Shown here: in pieces, positions 52,037 through 60,897 of the stretch
How positions within the stretch are numbered: position 1 is the stretch's first letter
How the letters are laid out: the number at the start of each line of letters is the position of its first letter
From: Chitinophagales bacterium
GTDB taxonomy: Bacteria; Bacteroidota; Bacteroidia; Chitinophagales; UBA10324
Length of the DNA stretch: 64,000 bases
Reading direction: 5' to 3'
Assembly (NCBI GenBank): GCA_019694975.1
Contig: JAIBAY010000002.1
Span: 261,252-325,251, forward strand
Notes under the pieces: model-generated
Told to the model about the DNA's origin: nothing
The model's input: only the letters and a program-made list of their open reading frames with translations
Databases searched by the model: none
Made by a program: the position numbers and the translations under genes

Positions 52037-52567
52037 ATGAAAAAGAACCTCTTGCCATTTTATGTCCTGGTCATTGTACTCGTATCACAATTTTCAGCTC
52101 AGGCACAGTCTGAAGGTGTTAAATGGATGTCGATTACCGAAGCGGAAAAACTTAATGCCAGTCATCCGAAAAAAATCCTGATTGATATCTACACGGATTG
52201 GTGCGGATGGTGCAAGAAACTGGATGCTACCACTTATAAGGATCCGCGCATTGTGAAATACCTGAACGATAATTTCTACGCCGTTAAGTTAAATGCCGAA
52301 TCCAAAGAGACCATCACCTTTCAAAACAAGGACTATGCTTATGATCCTGCCAGGAGAATAAATGCCGTTGCAGCCAATTTTCTCAGTTCATCCGGTGGCT
52401 ACCCGACAACCACTTTCCTGGATGAAAAATTACAGGTGATCTCCATAGTACCGGGCTACATGCAGTCCGACATGATGAATAATGTACTTTCGTTTTTTGC
52501 TGAGAATCATTACCTGAACACTGACTGGAATACTTATTTAAGTTCCTTAAACACCTCAGCCAAATAG
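52037..52567 (+). CDS. secreted thioredoxin-fold protein (thioredoxin_7-like, CxxC)
   Basis: 176 residues from ATG at 52037. The signal peptide MKKNLLPFYVLVIVLVSQFS AQA directs export. The fold starts KWMSITEAEKLNASHPKKILIDIY, with the active site DWCGWCKKLDATTYKD and KYLNDNFYAVKLNAE after it, the pattern of DUF255-like periplasmic thioredoxins. The loop GGYPTTTFLDEKLQVISIVPGY carries the cis-proline. It probably reduces disulfides in the periplasm. A strong terminator follows. Confidence 0.87.
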   Translation: MKKNLLPFYVLVIVLVSQFSAQAQSEGVKWMSITEAEKLNASHPKKILIDIYTDWCGWCKKLDATTYKDPRIVKYLNDNFYAVKLNAESKETITFQNKDYAYDPARRINAVAANFLSSSGGYPTTTFLDEKLQVISIVPGYMQSDMMNNVLSFFAENHYLNTDWNTYLSSLNTSAK

Positions 52568-52594
52568 CAGTCATTTAACCTTAAGCAAGAATGA

Positions 52595-52625
52595 AACTCA
52601 ACCCTCAACCGGTTGAGTTTTTTTA
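52595..52625 (+). terminator. intrinsic terminator after the thioredoxin-like gene
   Basis: AACTCAACC pairs with GGTTGAGTT across a seven-base loop and is followed by a run of T residues. Confidence 0.9.
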
Positions 52626-52807
52626 TTTTCTATAGCGAGTTAGCAAGCAGGCTACAATCGGGACAACCTGCCAGCGCAGATTGCAATGCAACGTTCATCT
52701 TCAACTATCAGTTAGCCGCAATGCATGTTTCATGCTCTTAAGAATTTGTTATTCGCGTCTCAAAATAGCCCTACTGTTAAATCTTTTTAACCGTATTTTT
52801 GACGATC

Positions 52808-53671
52808 ATGAATCACCTTCTGTCGCCCAATAAGGTAATTGCCGGCGCTAAATATGAGTCGCCTGAAGCGGCCGGTATTCCCGACGCTGATTGCGAAGTA
52901 AATGTATTGATTGCTCCTGCACAGTTGGTTTATCTCGTGGCAAATAGGCATACGAAGAAGGTAGTATTGTTGCAGCCGTATCAGTTTTCCAGGATTTCCA
53001 GTGTGCATGAATGGCACAAATCAGTGGATGAAGTTTTTGCATCTGATCCCTGGTTGCATAAAGAGGTTGCCATAAAACGTACCGGTGTATTCTCCACCAG
53101 TTTTACCTTAGTTCCTGCAGATTTTGACCATGAAAATGCAAGAAGAACAATTCTGAAAGCAAACTGCACGCTGGATGAGGAAAGTGTGGTCTATGCCGAT
53201 ATTGTTGCAGGTGGAAGCATACACCTGTTATATGCACTTTCACCTGAAATTGTTCAGCATTTTTCAGGGAAAGCGGGTCAGCGCTTGACGCATGCACTCT
53301 CCGGGCTGATCAACTATCTCCTGTCCATCCACCAGGCAGCCGAATCAGAGAACCTGTATGTATATGTGCAGGCCTCCAGCTTCCAGCTTTTGCTTATCAG
53401 CAATAAGTCATTGCATTACTGTAACAGTTTCAACTACTATTCACCGGAAGACTTTTTATATCATCTCTTATTTACCTGTAAGCAACTCCGGCTTGATCCC
53501 GAACTGGTGCCATTAACGATCATGGGCGAAATGATGCGTGAATCTGCCATGTATCAGTTGCTCATAAAATATATCCGCAATGTACAATTTGCACGGTCCG
53601 TTGATACGATGAAATTTAATAAGGACTATCCCTTGCCGCCTCATTTTTTTTTCAACCTTTTCTTCCTCTGA
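52808..53671 (+). CDS. DUF3822 family protein
   Basis: 287 residues from ATG at 52808 (a TTG three codons earlier opens the frame). The pattern is like the DUF3822 family of Bacteroidota: CEVNVLIAPAQLVYLVAN, FTLVPADFDHENARRTILKANC, and LLLISNKSLHYCNSFNYYSPEDFLYHLLF in the C-terminal half, an actin/ASKHA-like layout. The function is unknown. It is followed three bases later by rsmD and then coaD, a gene order I recall as conserved in the phylum, so it may be linked to rRNA modification or CoA synthesis. Confidence 0.85.
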   Translation: MNHLLSPNKVIAGAKYESPEAAGIPDADCEVNVLIAPAQLVYLVANRHTKKVVLLQPYQFSRISSVHEWHKSVDEVFASDPWLHKEVAIKRTGVFSTSFTLVPADFDHENARRTILKANCTLDEESVVYADIVAGGSIHLLYALSPEIVQHFSGKAGQRLTHALSGLINYLLSIHQAAESENLYVYVQASSFQLLLISNKSLHYCNSFNYYSPEDFLYHLLFTCKQLRLDPELVPLTIMGEMMRESAMYQLLIKYIRNVQFARSVDTMKFNKDYPLPPHFFFNLFFL

Positions 53672-53674
53672 TTC

Positions 53675-54238
53675 ATGAGAGTCATCAGCGGAACCTTAGG
53701 AGGCAGGAAATTCTTTCCACCCGGCAATCTTCCAACACGGCCTACAACAGATTTTGCGAAAACCGGCCTGTTCAATATCCTGAATAATCACTTCGATTTC
53801 TCTTTTGTGAGTTTCCTCGACTTGTTTAGCGGAACAGGCAGCCTCAGCTATGAATTTGCATCAAGAGGTGCATCACGTGTTGTTGCAGTAGAACAGGACC
53901 GTGGCGCAATAGAGTTTATCAAAAAGATGAAAGCGGAATGGAAGATAACTGCGATGGAAATCTGTAAAAGTGACGTATTCAGGTTTTTAGAATTTAATAA
54001 GGAAAAGTTTGATATCATTTTTGCCGGACCGCCGTACCCGCTGGCTAATATTGATGATCTGCCGGGTATCATACTGGGGAAAAACATTTTAAAAACCGGA
54101 GGATGGTTCATTCTTGAAACAGATCAAAGGCACAAGTATGATCACTTCACCGAACTGAGACAGGTGAGAAATTATGGACAAACGCATTTTCACATTTTTG
54201 CGCCTTTCGCTGCAGAGGGACCGGGTGAAAAAAAATAA
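53675..54238 (+). CDS. rsmD: 16S rRNA (guanine-N2) methyltransferase RsmD
   Basis: 187 residues. MRVISGTLGGRKFFPP and TRPTTDFAKTGLFNIL are the RsmD start. The SAM site is FLDLFSGTGSLSYEFASRGA, followed by VVAVEQDRGA. The catalytic NPPY/DPPY motif reads AGPPYP here (about residues 115-120), so the usual Asp/Asn is Gly. It methylates G966 of 16S rRNA in the small ribosomal subunit. It forms an operon with DUF3822 and coaD. Confidence 0.9.
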   Translation: MRVISGTLGGRKFFPPGNLPTRPTTDFAKTGLFNILNNHFDFSFVSFLDLFSGTGSLSYEFASRGASRVVAVEQDRGAIEFIKKMKAEWKITAMEICKSDVFRFLEFNKEKFDIIFAGPPYPLANIDDLPGIILGKNILKTGGWFILETDQRHKYDHFTELRQVRNYGQTHFHIFAPFAAEGPGEKK

Positions 54239-54306
54239 ATGTTACGGAATGAAGTATGGCGTAATAATCAATTGAATTAGTATTTTCAGCACGCCAAAAT
54301 CAAATC

Positions 54307-54792
54307 ATGAAAAAAACAGCAGTCTTTCCCGGGTCATTTGATCCGGTCACTATCGGGCATATTGATATTATCAACCGCGGTTTGCCGCTTTTCGATAAAA
54401 TGATTATCGGTATCGGCATCAATTCACAGAAAAAGTACCTGTTCCCTCTTGAAAAAAGAATTGCCTGGCTGCAGAAGATTTTTGAATTTGAACCGAAAAT
54501 TGAAGTGCGGAGCTATTCCGGACTCACCGTAAGTTTTTGTGAATTGAATCAGGCCGGGTTTATATTAAGGGGTATCCGCAGTTCGGGCGATTTTGAATTT
54601 GAACGTGCTGTTTCACAAACCAACAGGGTGCTCAGCCGTAACATTGAAACCATATTTATTCTTGCCAACCCATCTCTTGCTTCCGTCTCTTCCTCCATTG
54701 TACGCGACGTGATTGTGAACGGCGGAGACCCTTCTCCTTTCATTCCGGAAGAAATTGAAAACCTGGTACGAACGCAATCTATCGTTCCTTAG
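54307..54792 (+). CDS. coaD: pantetheine-phosphate adenylyltransferase
   Basis: 161 residues. The nucleotidyltransferase motif FPGSFDPVTIGHIDII includes the T/HxGH ATP site. LRGIRSSGDFEFERAVSQTN is the pantetheine-binding block and SSSIVRDVI the C-terminal signature. It makes dephospho-CoA from 4'-phosphopantetheine and ATP, the fourth step of CoA synthesis. It is the last gene of the DUF3822-rsmD-coaD operon (68-base gap after rsmD). Confidence 0.95.
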   Translation: MKKTAVFPGSFDPVTIGHIDIINRGLPLFDKMIIGIGINSQKKYLFPLEKRIAWLQKIFEFEPKIEVRSYSGLTVSFCELNQAGFILRGIRSSGDFEFERAVSQTNRVLSRNIETIFILANPSLASVSSSIVRDVIVNGGDPSPFIPEEIENLVRTQSIVP

Positions 54793-54934
54793 TCATGGCA
54801 TTCAGTTAATGGTATATTGATATACGGCAGGAATGTACCGGATATTGATTCATTCTTTGACCTGCATTTGCTACTTTTGCATGCCAAACTAAAGGTCTTT
54901 ATCTTGTTTTAAGGCCTCTAATTCCAAGACTGCC

Positions 54935-56071
54935 ATGATTATAGGAATCCTGAAAGAACCTACAGAAGACAAACGTGTTGTTATCCTTCCCGAGATTGCG
55001 GGCCAATTGGTTAAAATTAATTTTGAAGTGTGTGTCGAGACCGGCGCAGGCAATTCAGCTTTTGCAGCAGACGCTGATTACGTTGCAGCCGGTGCAAAAA
55101 CGGTGAGCCGCAGCGATGTTCTTTCCAAAGCAGATCTCATCCTGTCAATCAACCGCCCTGCCGATGATGAATTGAACAGCATAAAGCCGGGTGCCATGTT
55201 GCTGGCTGTATTTCAGCCTTTATTCAACAAAGAACTGGTCATGCAACTGCTGGAAAAAAATATCACTTCCTTCAGCATGGATATGGTTCCCCGTACTTCG
55301 CGTGCTCAATCCATGGACATACTTTCGTCACAAGCTACGGTTGCCGGATATAAAGCGGTGCTCACAGCGGCGATGCATCTTCCCAAGTTTTTCCCAATGT
55401 TTATGACAGCAGCCGGAAGTATTACTCCGGCCAAATTGCTGGTGCTTGGGGCAGGTGTGGCAGGCTTGCAAGCCATTGCCACTTCCAGGCGGCTGGGTGC
55501 CGTAGTAGAGGCATTTGATACCCGCAGCGCGGTAAAGGAAGAAGTGAAAAGCCTCGGCGCGAAGTTTATTGAAGTGGAAGGCGCCACTGAATCGTCCAGC
55601 GCCGGTGGCTATGCGGTGGAACAAACGAAAGAATTTCTCGACAAACAGAAACAGAAAATATTTGAATCCGCAGTCAAATCAGATGTCATCATCTGTACTG
55701 CGCAGATACCGGGAAGGAAAGCACCGGTGCTGATTCCGAAGACTACAGTAGATGCCATGAAAGCGGGTGCCGTGATAATCGATCTCGCTGCTTCCACGGG
55801 AGGTAATTGTGAGCTCTCCAAAAACAACGCGACCATAGTGACCAGCAATGGTGTTACCATTATAGGCGATTCCAACCTGCCGGTAACGATGCCTTCCGAT
55901 GCAAGCAAAATGTTTGGCAAAAATGTAATGAACTTCCTGAAACTGATTTTGAAGGACGGGCAGGTTACCCTGAATTTTGACGACGACATTGTAAAGGGCA
56001 CCTGCATTACACATCAGAAAGAAATCATTAGTACAAGGGTGCGTGAGGCTTTATCAGCAAATGCTGTTTAA
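54935..56071 (+). CDS. pntA: NAD(P) transhydrogenase subunit alpha, domain I (split form)
   Basis: 378 residues. The NAD(H)-binding domain I is whole: MIIGILKEPTEDKRVVILPE, MDMVPRTSRAQSMDILSSQA, the Rossmann glycines in LGAGVAGLQAIATSRRLGA, and TAQIPGRKAPVLIPK. The soluble subunit ends before the membrane helices, which are encoded by the next gene: the three-subunit form of the enzyme. With its partners it uses proton motive force to reduce NADP+ with NADH. The next gene is 53 bases away. Confidence 0.93.
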   Translation: MIIGILKEPTEDKRVVILPEIAGQLVKINFEVCVETGAGNSAFAADADYVAAGAKTVSRSDVLSKADLILSINRPADDELNSIKPGAMLLAVFQPLFNKELVMQLLEKNITSFSMDMVPRTSRAQSMDILSSQATVAGYKAVLTAAMHLPKFFPMFMTAAGSITPAKLLVLGAGVAGLQAIATSRRLGAVVEAFDTRSAVKEEVKSLGAKFIEVEGATESSSAGGYAVEQTKEFLDKQKQKIFESAVKSDVIICTAQIPGRKAPVLIPKTTVDAMKAGAVIIDLAASTGGNCELSKNNATIVTSNGVTIIGDSNLPVTMPSDASKMFGKNVMNFLKLILKDGQVTLNFDDDIVKGTCITHQKEIISTRVREALSANAV

Positions 56072-56124
56072 CGATCTTTTAATTTCATCGAAACGATTAC
56101 GAAGTAACAATCAACTGACTTCAA

Positions 56125-56430
56125 ATGGAACTACTGAATTTTCTTTACGACTACCGTGAAATGGTATTCATCATCATTCTTTCTGTTTTTTTAGGAATTG
56201 AAATAATCTCGCATGTGCCCACGGTGCTGCATACTCCGCTTATGTCCGGAGCCAATGCAATACATGGCGTGGTTATCATTGGCGCAATCATCGTAATGGG
56301 CAGCGCAGAACCTGATAATTACCTTGCCCTGAGCCTTGGCTTCTTTGCTGTCATTCTCGGCACCCTTAATGTGGTGGGCGGATTTGTTGTAACTGACCGC
56401 ATGCTCGAGATGTTCAAGAAGAAAAAATAA
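56125..56430 (+). CDS. pntAB: NAD(P) transhydrogenase subunit alpha, membrane part (split form)
   Basis: 101 residues with three or four membrane helices: VFIIILSVFLGIEIISHVP, LHTPLMSGANAIHGVVIIGA, and YLALSLGFFAVILGTLNVVGGF. The HTPLMSGxNAIHG signature is the domain II block of PntA. It forms the proton channel with PntB in the inner membrane. It lies between pntA and pntB with 24 bases to the latter. Confidence 0.94.
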   Translation: MELLNFLYDYREMVFIIILSVFLGIEIISHVPTVLHTPLMSGANAIHGVVIIGAIIVMGSAEPDNYLALSLGFFAVILGTLNVVGGFVVTDRMLEMFKKKK

Positions 56431-56454
56431 CCGCTCCCCCAAAAAATTGAGTTC

Positions 56455-57852
56455 ATGGAAAATATTATTCTTTGGCTAACCTACATTGCCGGTTCAATTA
56501 CTTTTATTCTTGGCCTTAAAATGCTGAGTCATCCTGAAACAGCGCGCCGTGGTAACCTCGTGGCGGCAGCAGGAATGACGCTGGCAATACTCGGAACGGT
56601 CTTTTTATACCGTAACACCGATGGGGAAAAACTGCACAATTATGGCTGGATATTCGGTGGCATATTGATTGGCTCTATCGTGGGTACACTCGCTGCGCGC
56701 CGCGTGAAGATGACAGCCATGCCGCAAATGGTTTCACTTTTTAATGGAATGGGTGGCGCCTGTGCTGCCATTATTTCTATCATTGAATACCAGCATCATG
56801 AGTTTGGCAACGGCGAATGGAACATTGTAGCTGTTACGCTGGCCGGACTGCTGATAGGAGGTGTATCTTTTTCAGGCAGCATGATTGCTTTTGGTAAACT
56901 GAACGGCAATGTATCTGACAAAGTTTTTCCCGGGCAATCCATCGTCAACATGGCGCTTTTGCTTGCCACTGTCGCGGTTGGCATCTATCTGACATTGATG
57001 GGAGAACAAAGCATGATGTTGCTGGGGCTCATGATCATCATGTGCCTCCTCTACGGAGTATTGTTTGTGCTTCCCATCGGCGGCGCAGATATGCCGGTTG
57101 TCATTTCACTGCTGAATTCATTTACCGGTGTGGCGGCTGCATGTGCAGGTTTTATTTACAGCAATCAGGTGATGCTGACAGGAGGTATCCTGGTTGGGTC
57201 GGCTGGTACCATTCTTACCATCCTTATGTGCCGCGCAATGAACCGTTCACTGTTGAATGTAATTATTGGCAACTTCGGCGGTGGCGCAAAAGCAGGAACT
57301 GCAGATGGCAAACAAAAAGGAAATATCAAAGAAGTTTCACTTCCTGATGCCGCTGTTCTGCTGAGCTATTCCAAAAAAGTGATGATAGTGCCGGGATACG
57401 GGCTCGCCGTGGCACAGGCACAGCATACGGTACATGAGCTGGAAAAATTGCTGGAAGAAAAAGGGGTGGAAGTAAAATACGCTATTCATCCTGTAGCCGG
57501 CCGTATGCCCGGGCACATGAATGTATTGCTTGCTGAAGCGGATGTACCCTATGATAAATTGCTGGAAATGGAAGATGCCAACTCTGAATTAGCGACAACG
57601 GATGTGGTGATCGTAATTGGCGCCAATGACGTGGTAAACCCTGCAGCGAAGAATGATGCTGCATCTCCTATTTATGGCATGCCGATACTGGAAGTGGAAA
57701 ATGCCGCCAACATTATCGTAATGAAACGAAGCATGAATGCCGGCTATGCAGGAATTGAAAACGAACTCTTCTTTGCTCCCAAAACACGTATGTTGTTCGG
57801 CGATGCCAAATCATCACTGCAGAAACTGGTCACGGAAGTAAAAGCCAACTGA
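56455..57852 (+). CDS. pntB: NAD(P) transhydrogenase subunit beta
   Basis: 465 residues: eight or nine membrane helices (1-265, with GGVSFSGSMIAFGKLNG and IGGADMPVVISLLNSFTG), then the NADP(H)-binding domain III (about 290-465) with MIVPGYGLAVAQAQH, HPVAGRMPGHMNVLLAEA and VIGANDVVNPAAKND. All expected landmarks are present and the length is normal. It completes the proton-translocating transhydrogenase and is the last gene of the operon. Confidence 0.95.
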   Translation: MENIILWLTYIAGSITFILGLKMLSHPETARRGNLVAAAGMTLAILGTVFLYRNTDGEKLHNYGWIFGGILIGSIVGTLAARRVKMTAMPQMVSLFNGMGGACAAIISIIEYQHHEFGNGEWNIVAVTLAGLLIGGVSFSGSMIAFGKLNGNVSDKVFPGQSIVNMALLLATVAVGIYLTLMGEQSMMLLGLMIIMCLLYGVLFVLPIGGADMPVVISLLNSFTGVAAACAGFIYSNQVMLTGGILVGSAGTILTILMCRAMNRSLLNVIIGNFGGGAKAGTADGKQKGNIKEVSLPDAAVLLSYSKKVMIVPGYGLAVAQAQHTVHELEKLLEEKGVEVKYAIHPVAGRMPGHMNVLLAEADVPYDKLLEMEDANSELATTDVVIVIGANDVVNPAAKNDAASPIYGMPILEVENAANIIVMKRSMNAGYAGIENELFFAPKTRMLFGDAKSSLQKLVTEVKAN

Positions 57853-58181
57853 TCTTCATTCCTTATCCCTGTATTTATTGAATAACCGGAATCGAATAAC
57901 TGGCCGAATAATTTGCTATGTGAAACGATGATCAGGTTCCTTCCGCAACCTGTTTATATTACTCTACTTATCCGGAGGCATTTAACTGCAAGTTTGCAGT
58001 GTCCGGGGCACATGCCGTAATTGTAAAGCGTATTCGGCTTATCATCAGCGCGGTTTTGCCTGGCACTGCTGAATCTTCTGTAATTTCAGTAGCAATAAAT
58101 AAATCCGAAGGCTGTTAAAGTATAACTTCAAGGGATTTTTCATTAATAAATGCCGCCTTCAGATTTTCCCGCTTTGTGAGC
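57853..58181. other. intergenic gap, no gene seen
   Basis: About 330 bases after pntB with no supported reading frame. It leads into the promoter of the WG-repeat gene. Confidence 0.45.
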
Positions 58182-58213
58182 GTTGATCTACTACAGAATG
58201 AATCCTATTTTTG
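58182..58213 (+). promoter_or_regulatory. predicted promoter of the WG-repeat gene
   Basis: GTTG (58182-58185), a near -33 TTTG, is followed 20 bases later by TATTTTTG (58206-58213), a perfect TAnnTTTG box. The ATG is 17 bases downstream. Confidence 0.5.
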
Positions 58214-58229
58214 AAACCTGATAAACACT

Positions 58230-60002
58230 ATGTGCATGTGCCGTTATAGCCTGTTTGTTTTTTTGCTGATCTTGCGACCATTCCTATTGAGTGCTCAATC
58301 CCCCGACAAGGCATTCGCAGCATACAATGCAGGCGATTATGTGCTGGCAGAGTCTTCTTTTCGTGCGATGCTGCTGAAAAATCCAGGCCATCCTGTAGCT
58401 GCCTTTGGACTGGCGAAAACCTATTTCATGAAAGATAACAGGCAGTACAATATTGATTCAGCCAATTACTATGCGATGAAAGCCGCTGCAGGCCTTAATA
58501 CTACGTGGAAGGAAGCGGATCTGAAAAAATTCCAGGCTGCCGGGTACCGTGCGTTTACCGTACATGAGTTACAAGCGGATATAAACATGGAAGCTTACCG
58601 GCAAGCTGATAGTACCGATGAACTGGAAACCTGGAATCACTTCATCACCACCTTTACCACTTCCACATTAATTGATGAGGCGATTGAAAAAAGAAACGTT
58701 CTGGCATTCAACCAAGTCATGCAAAACGGTGACTATACCAGTTATGAAGAGTTTCTGAAAAACTATCCCGATGCAAAACAGGTGAAAGAGGCAAGGTCAT
58801 TATACGAACAACAATTATATAAAAGCAAGACTGCCGACAGCACCTGGCAATCCTATAAAAATTTCATGGAGAAATATCCGGCAAGCCCGTACATAACTGC
58901 CGCAAGGACTAATTATGAAAAATTACTTTTTCTTGATGTGACAAAAAATCACCTGCTGCAGGATTATCTCATCTTCATTCACGACTATCCCAGGAATCCA
59001 TATGTGCCGATGGCAGAAGACAGCATCTACGCTATCAGTACTCGAGGGCATAAACTTGACCAGTACCTCAGTTTCATTTCACTGTTTCCAGCCAACCGTA
59101 ATATTAATAAAGCGTGGGCTGAAGTATACCGCCTGGAAAATCCGGTCTACAGCTATCAGTCATTCAAGAAATTCGGCGAGAAATATCCTGCCTTCCCCGA
59201 CCGCCGTCAACTGGAAAAAGACCTTGCACTTACCAGGAAAAAATATTTCGTGATTGAAAAGGATGGGTTATTTGGATATGCGGACTCAGCTGATATGCAA
59301 ATCCGGATTGAGCCGCAATTTACGGAAGCAGCTCCCTTTTCCGAGGGACTGGCCGCAGTGCTTTTGCCATGTTCCAAAGTGCCCTGTTACTATTCCTATG
59401 TTACGCTGGAGGGACTGTTTATTCATACAGAACCTTGGACGGAAGCAAATGACTTTCATAACGGGCTCGCCCTGGCCGCCATAGGTAACTGCAATGCAGA
59501 CAGCTGCCGCTATGGTTTCATCAACCGGTTTGGCGAATGGGAAATTGCACCGCAATACAGTGATGCCTTTGAATTCAGTGACGGACTGGCATTGGTTAAA
59601 AAGGAACCGGAAGGATATGGTTTCATCGATAAATCAGGAAGGATTATTATTCCCCTTAAATACAGAGATGCGGCGCCATTCAGCGAAGGCGTATCCTCTG
59701 TGCAAGCGGGAGATTCCTCCGCTTTGTATGGATATATAGATCAATATGATAAATGGGTCATCAGCGCAAAATTTACGAAAGCAGGATCATTCGCCGAATC
59801 ACTTGCTCCGGCGGCAAATGAAAAGAAAACCTGGGGCTACATTGATCATACCGGGAACTGGGTTATTGAACCAAAATTTGAATCTGCACTGCCCTTCAAA
59901 AACGGAACTGCCAAAGTGGTAGTGAAATCAAAAGATCCAAAAAATGCAAAGCTCTTCGTGATGAAGGAAAAAACGATTGATAAGAAGGGAAAGGTCTACT
60001 GA
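58230..60002 (+). CDS. exported TPR-like and WG-repeat protein
   Basis: 590 residues. The signal peptide (LFVFLLILRPFLLSAQ) is followed by a TPR-like unit (AFAAYNAGDYVLAESSFRAML, NPGHPVAAFGLAKTYF) and a helical region with F-x-x-x-Y-P repeats (YEEFLKNYPDAKQ, YKNFMEKYPASPYI, YLIFIHDYPRNPY). From about residue 345, WG repeats of about 45-50 residues follow (KDGLFGYADSADMQIRIEPQF, GYGFIDKSGRIIIPLKY, WGYIDHTGNWVIEPKF). They are beta-structured surface repeats of unknown ligand. The protein stands alone and is convergent with the next gene. Confidence 0.87.
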   Translation: MCMCRYSLFVFLLILRPFLLSAQSPDKAFAAYNAGDYVLAESSFRAMLLKNPGHPVAAFGLAKTYFMKDNRQYNIDSANYYAMKAAAGLNTTWKEADLKKFQAAGYRAFTVHELQADINMEAYRQADSTDELETWNHFITTFTTSTLIDEAIEKRNVLAFNQVMQNGDYTSYEEFLKNYPDAKQVKEARSLYEQQLYKSKTADSTWQSYKNFMEKYPASPYITAARTNYEKLLFLDVTKNHLLQDYLIFIHDYPRNPYVPMAEDSIYAISTRGHKLDQYLSFISLFPANRNINKAWAEVYRLENPVYSYQSFKKFGEKYPAFPDRRQLEKDLALTRKKYFVIEKDGLFGYADSADMQIRIEPQFTEAAPFSEGLAAVLLPCSKVPCYYSYVTLEGLFIHTEPWTEANDFHNGLALAAIGNCNADSCRYGFINRFGEWEIAPQYSDAFEFSDGLALVKKEPEGYGFIDKSGRIIIPLKYRDAAPFSEGVSSVQAGDSSALYGYIDQYDKWVISAKFTKAGSFAESLAPAANEKKTWGYIDHTGNWVIEPKFESALPFKNGTAKVVVKSKDPKNAKLFVMKEKTIDKKGKVY

Positions 60003-60054
60003 TCATTACAAGGATACATCAACAATGAAAAGGCAGTACTAACCGGTCAGCCAC

Positions 60055-60834
60055 CTAAAAAGCAAGCCCGACCCTGATGGCCAGCCTGCTGAATGTGTAG
60101 TAATTGGTTTGATCTGTGCCCCATGCATCATACCTGACGTACTCAGACGATTTTTCCATTTTATACCCTGCCTCCAGTATGAAGGCCCCTTCCTGCCGGA
60201 AATTAACACGCATACCTACTCCTCCTCCCGCAGTGATACCACCGCGATAACTGACTTCGCTGTTTACCTCATGATGGCTTTTATTCAATGGGATACCATA
60301 ACCACCATCAATATATATAAAGGGCGTTGCTTTTCCCTTAAGAATTTCATAGCGACCATCGGCAAATAGCTGGCCCATTGGATATTGAATAATATCCATG
60401 GCAAGGCCGGCACCGGCAAGCAAATGTTTATTGAACCGGTAACCATGAATTGTCTGTATAGTGAACCCGACAGAAGTAGCAGCAGATGGGCTACCGTAGT
60501 AATAATCATAATTATAATTAGCTCCCGGAAGAACACCGGTTTCCGTAATATTAAAATAGCCGCTGACCTTATCCTTAACCTGAATATCTGCAGTAGCAAC
60601 CTGATGCGACTCGGATTTGTATTCAATATCAATGATCTGTCCGGTACTGATAGCGAATATGCTCCCGCCATCAATCTGCAGTTTAATCAGACTGTCAGGA
60701 TACTGCGCAACGATTATACCACGCAGGACGCTGCCATCCTTCAAATACAGTACATCCTGCCCAGGTGATTGTGCCAATGACAGATGACAACAGGAAGCCA
60801 GCAGGAACAACATCAAAATTGATTTATTTACCAT
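60055..60834 (-). CDS. exported protein, probable outer-membrane beta-barrel
   Basis: 259 residues with a signal peptide (to LSLAQ). A small N-terminal domain (about 28-75) reads VLYLKDGSVLRGIIVAQYPDSLIKLQ, a pattern common in Bacteroidota barrels that sense or bind small ligands. The rest is a series of amphipathic strands (GYRFNKHLLAGAGLAMDII, FIYIDGGYGIPL, GGVGMRVNFRQEGAFILEAGY) ending in RVGLAF. Function unknown. It diverges from the LVIVD lipoprotein gene. Confidence 0.82.
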   Translation of the reverse strand: MVNKSILMLFLLASCCHLSLAQSPGQDVLYLKDGSVLRGIIVAQYPDSLIKLQIDGGSIFAISTGQIIDIEYKSESHQVATADIQVKDKVSGYFNITETGVLPGANYNYDYYYGSPSAATSVGFTIQTIHGYRFNKHLLAGAGLAMDIIQYPMGQLFADGRYEILKGKATPFIYIDGGYGIPLNKSHHEVNSEVSYRGGITAGGGVGMRVNFRQEGAFILEAGYKMEKSSEYVRYDAWGTDQTNYYTFSRLAIRVGLAF

Positions 60835-60897
60835 GATTTTTTATTAGTTGCAGCATTTTAAGCTAACAGGGTGTCTACCTTTAAATTTGTTTCAATT

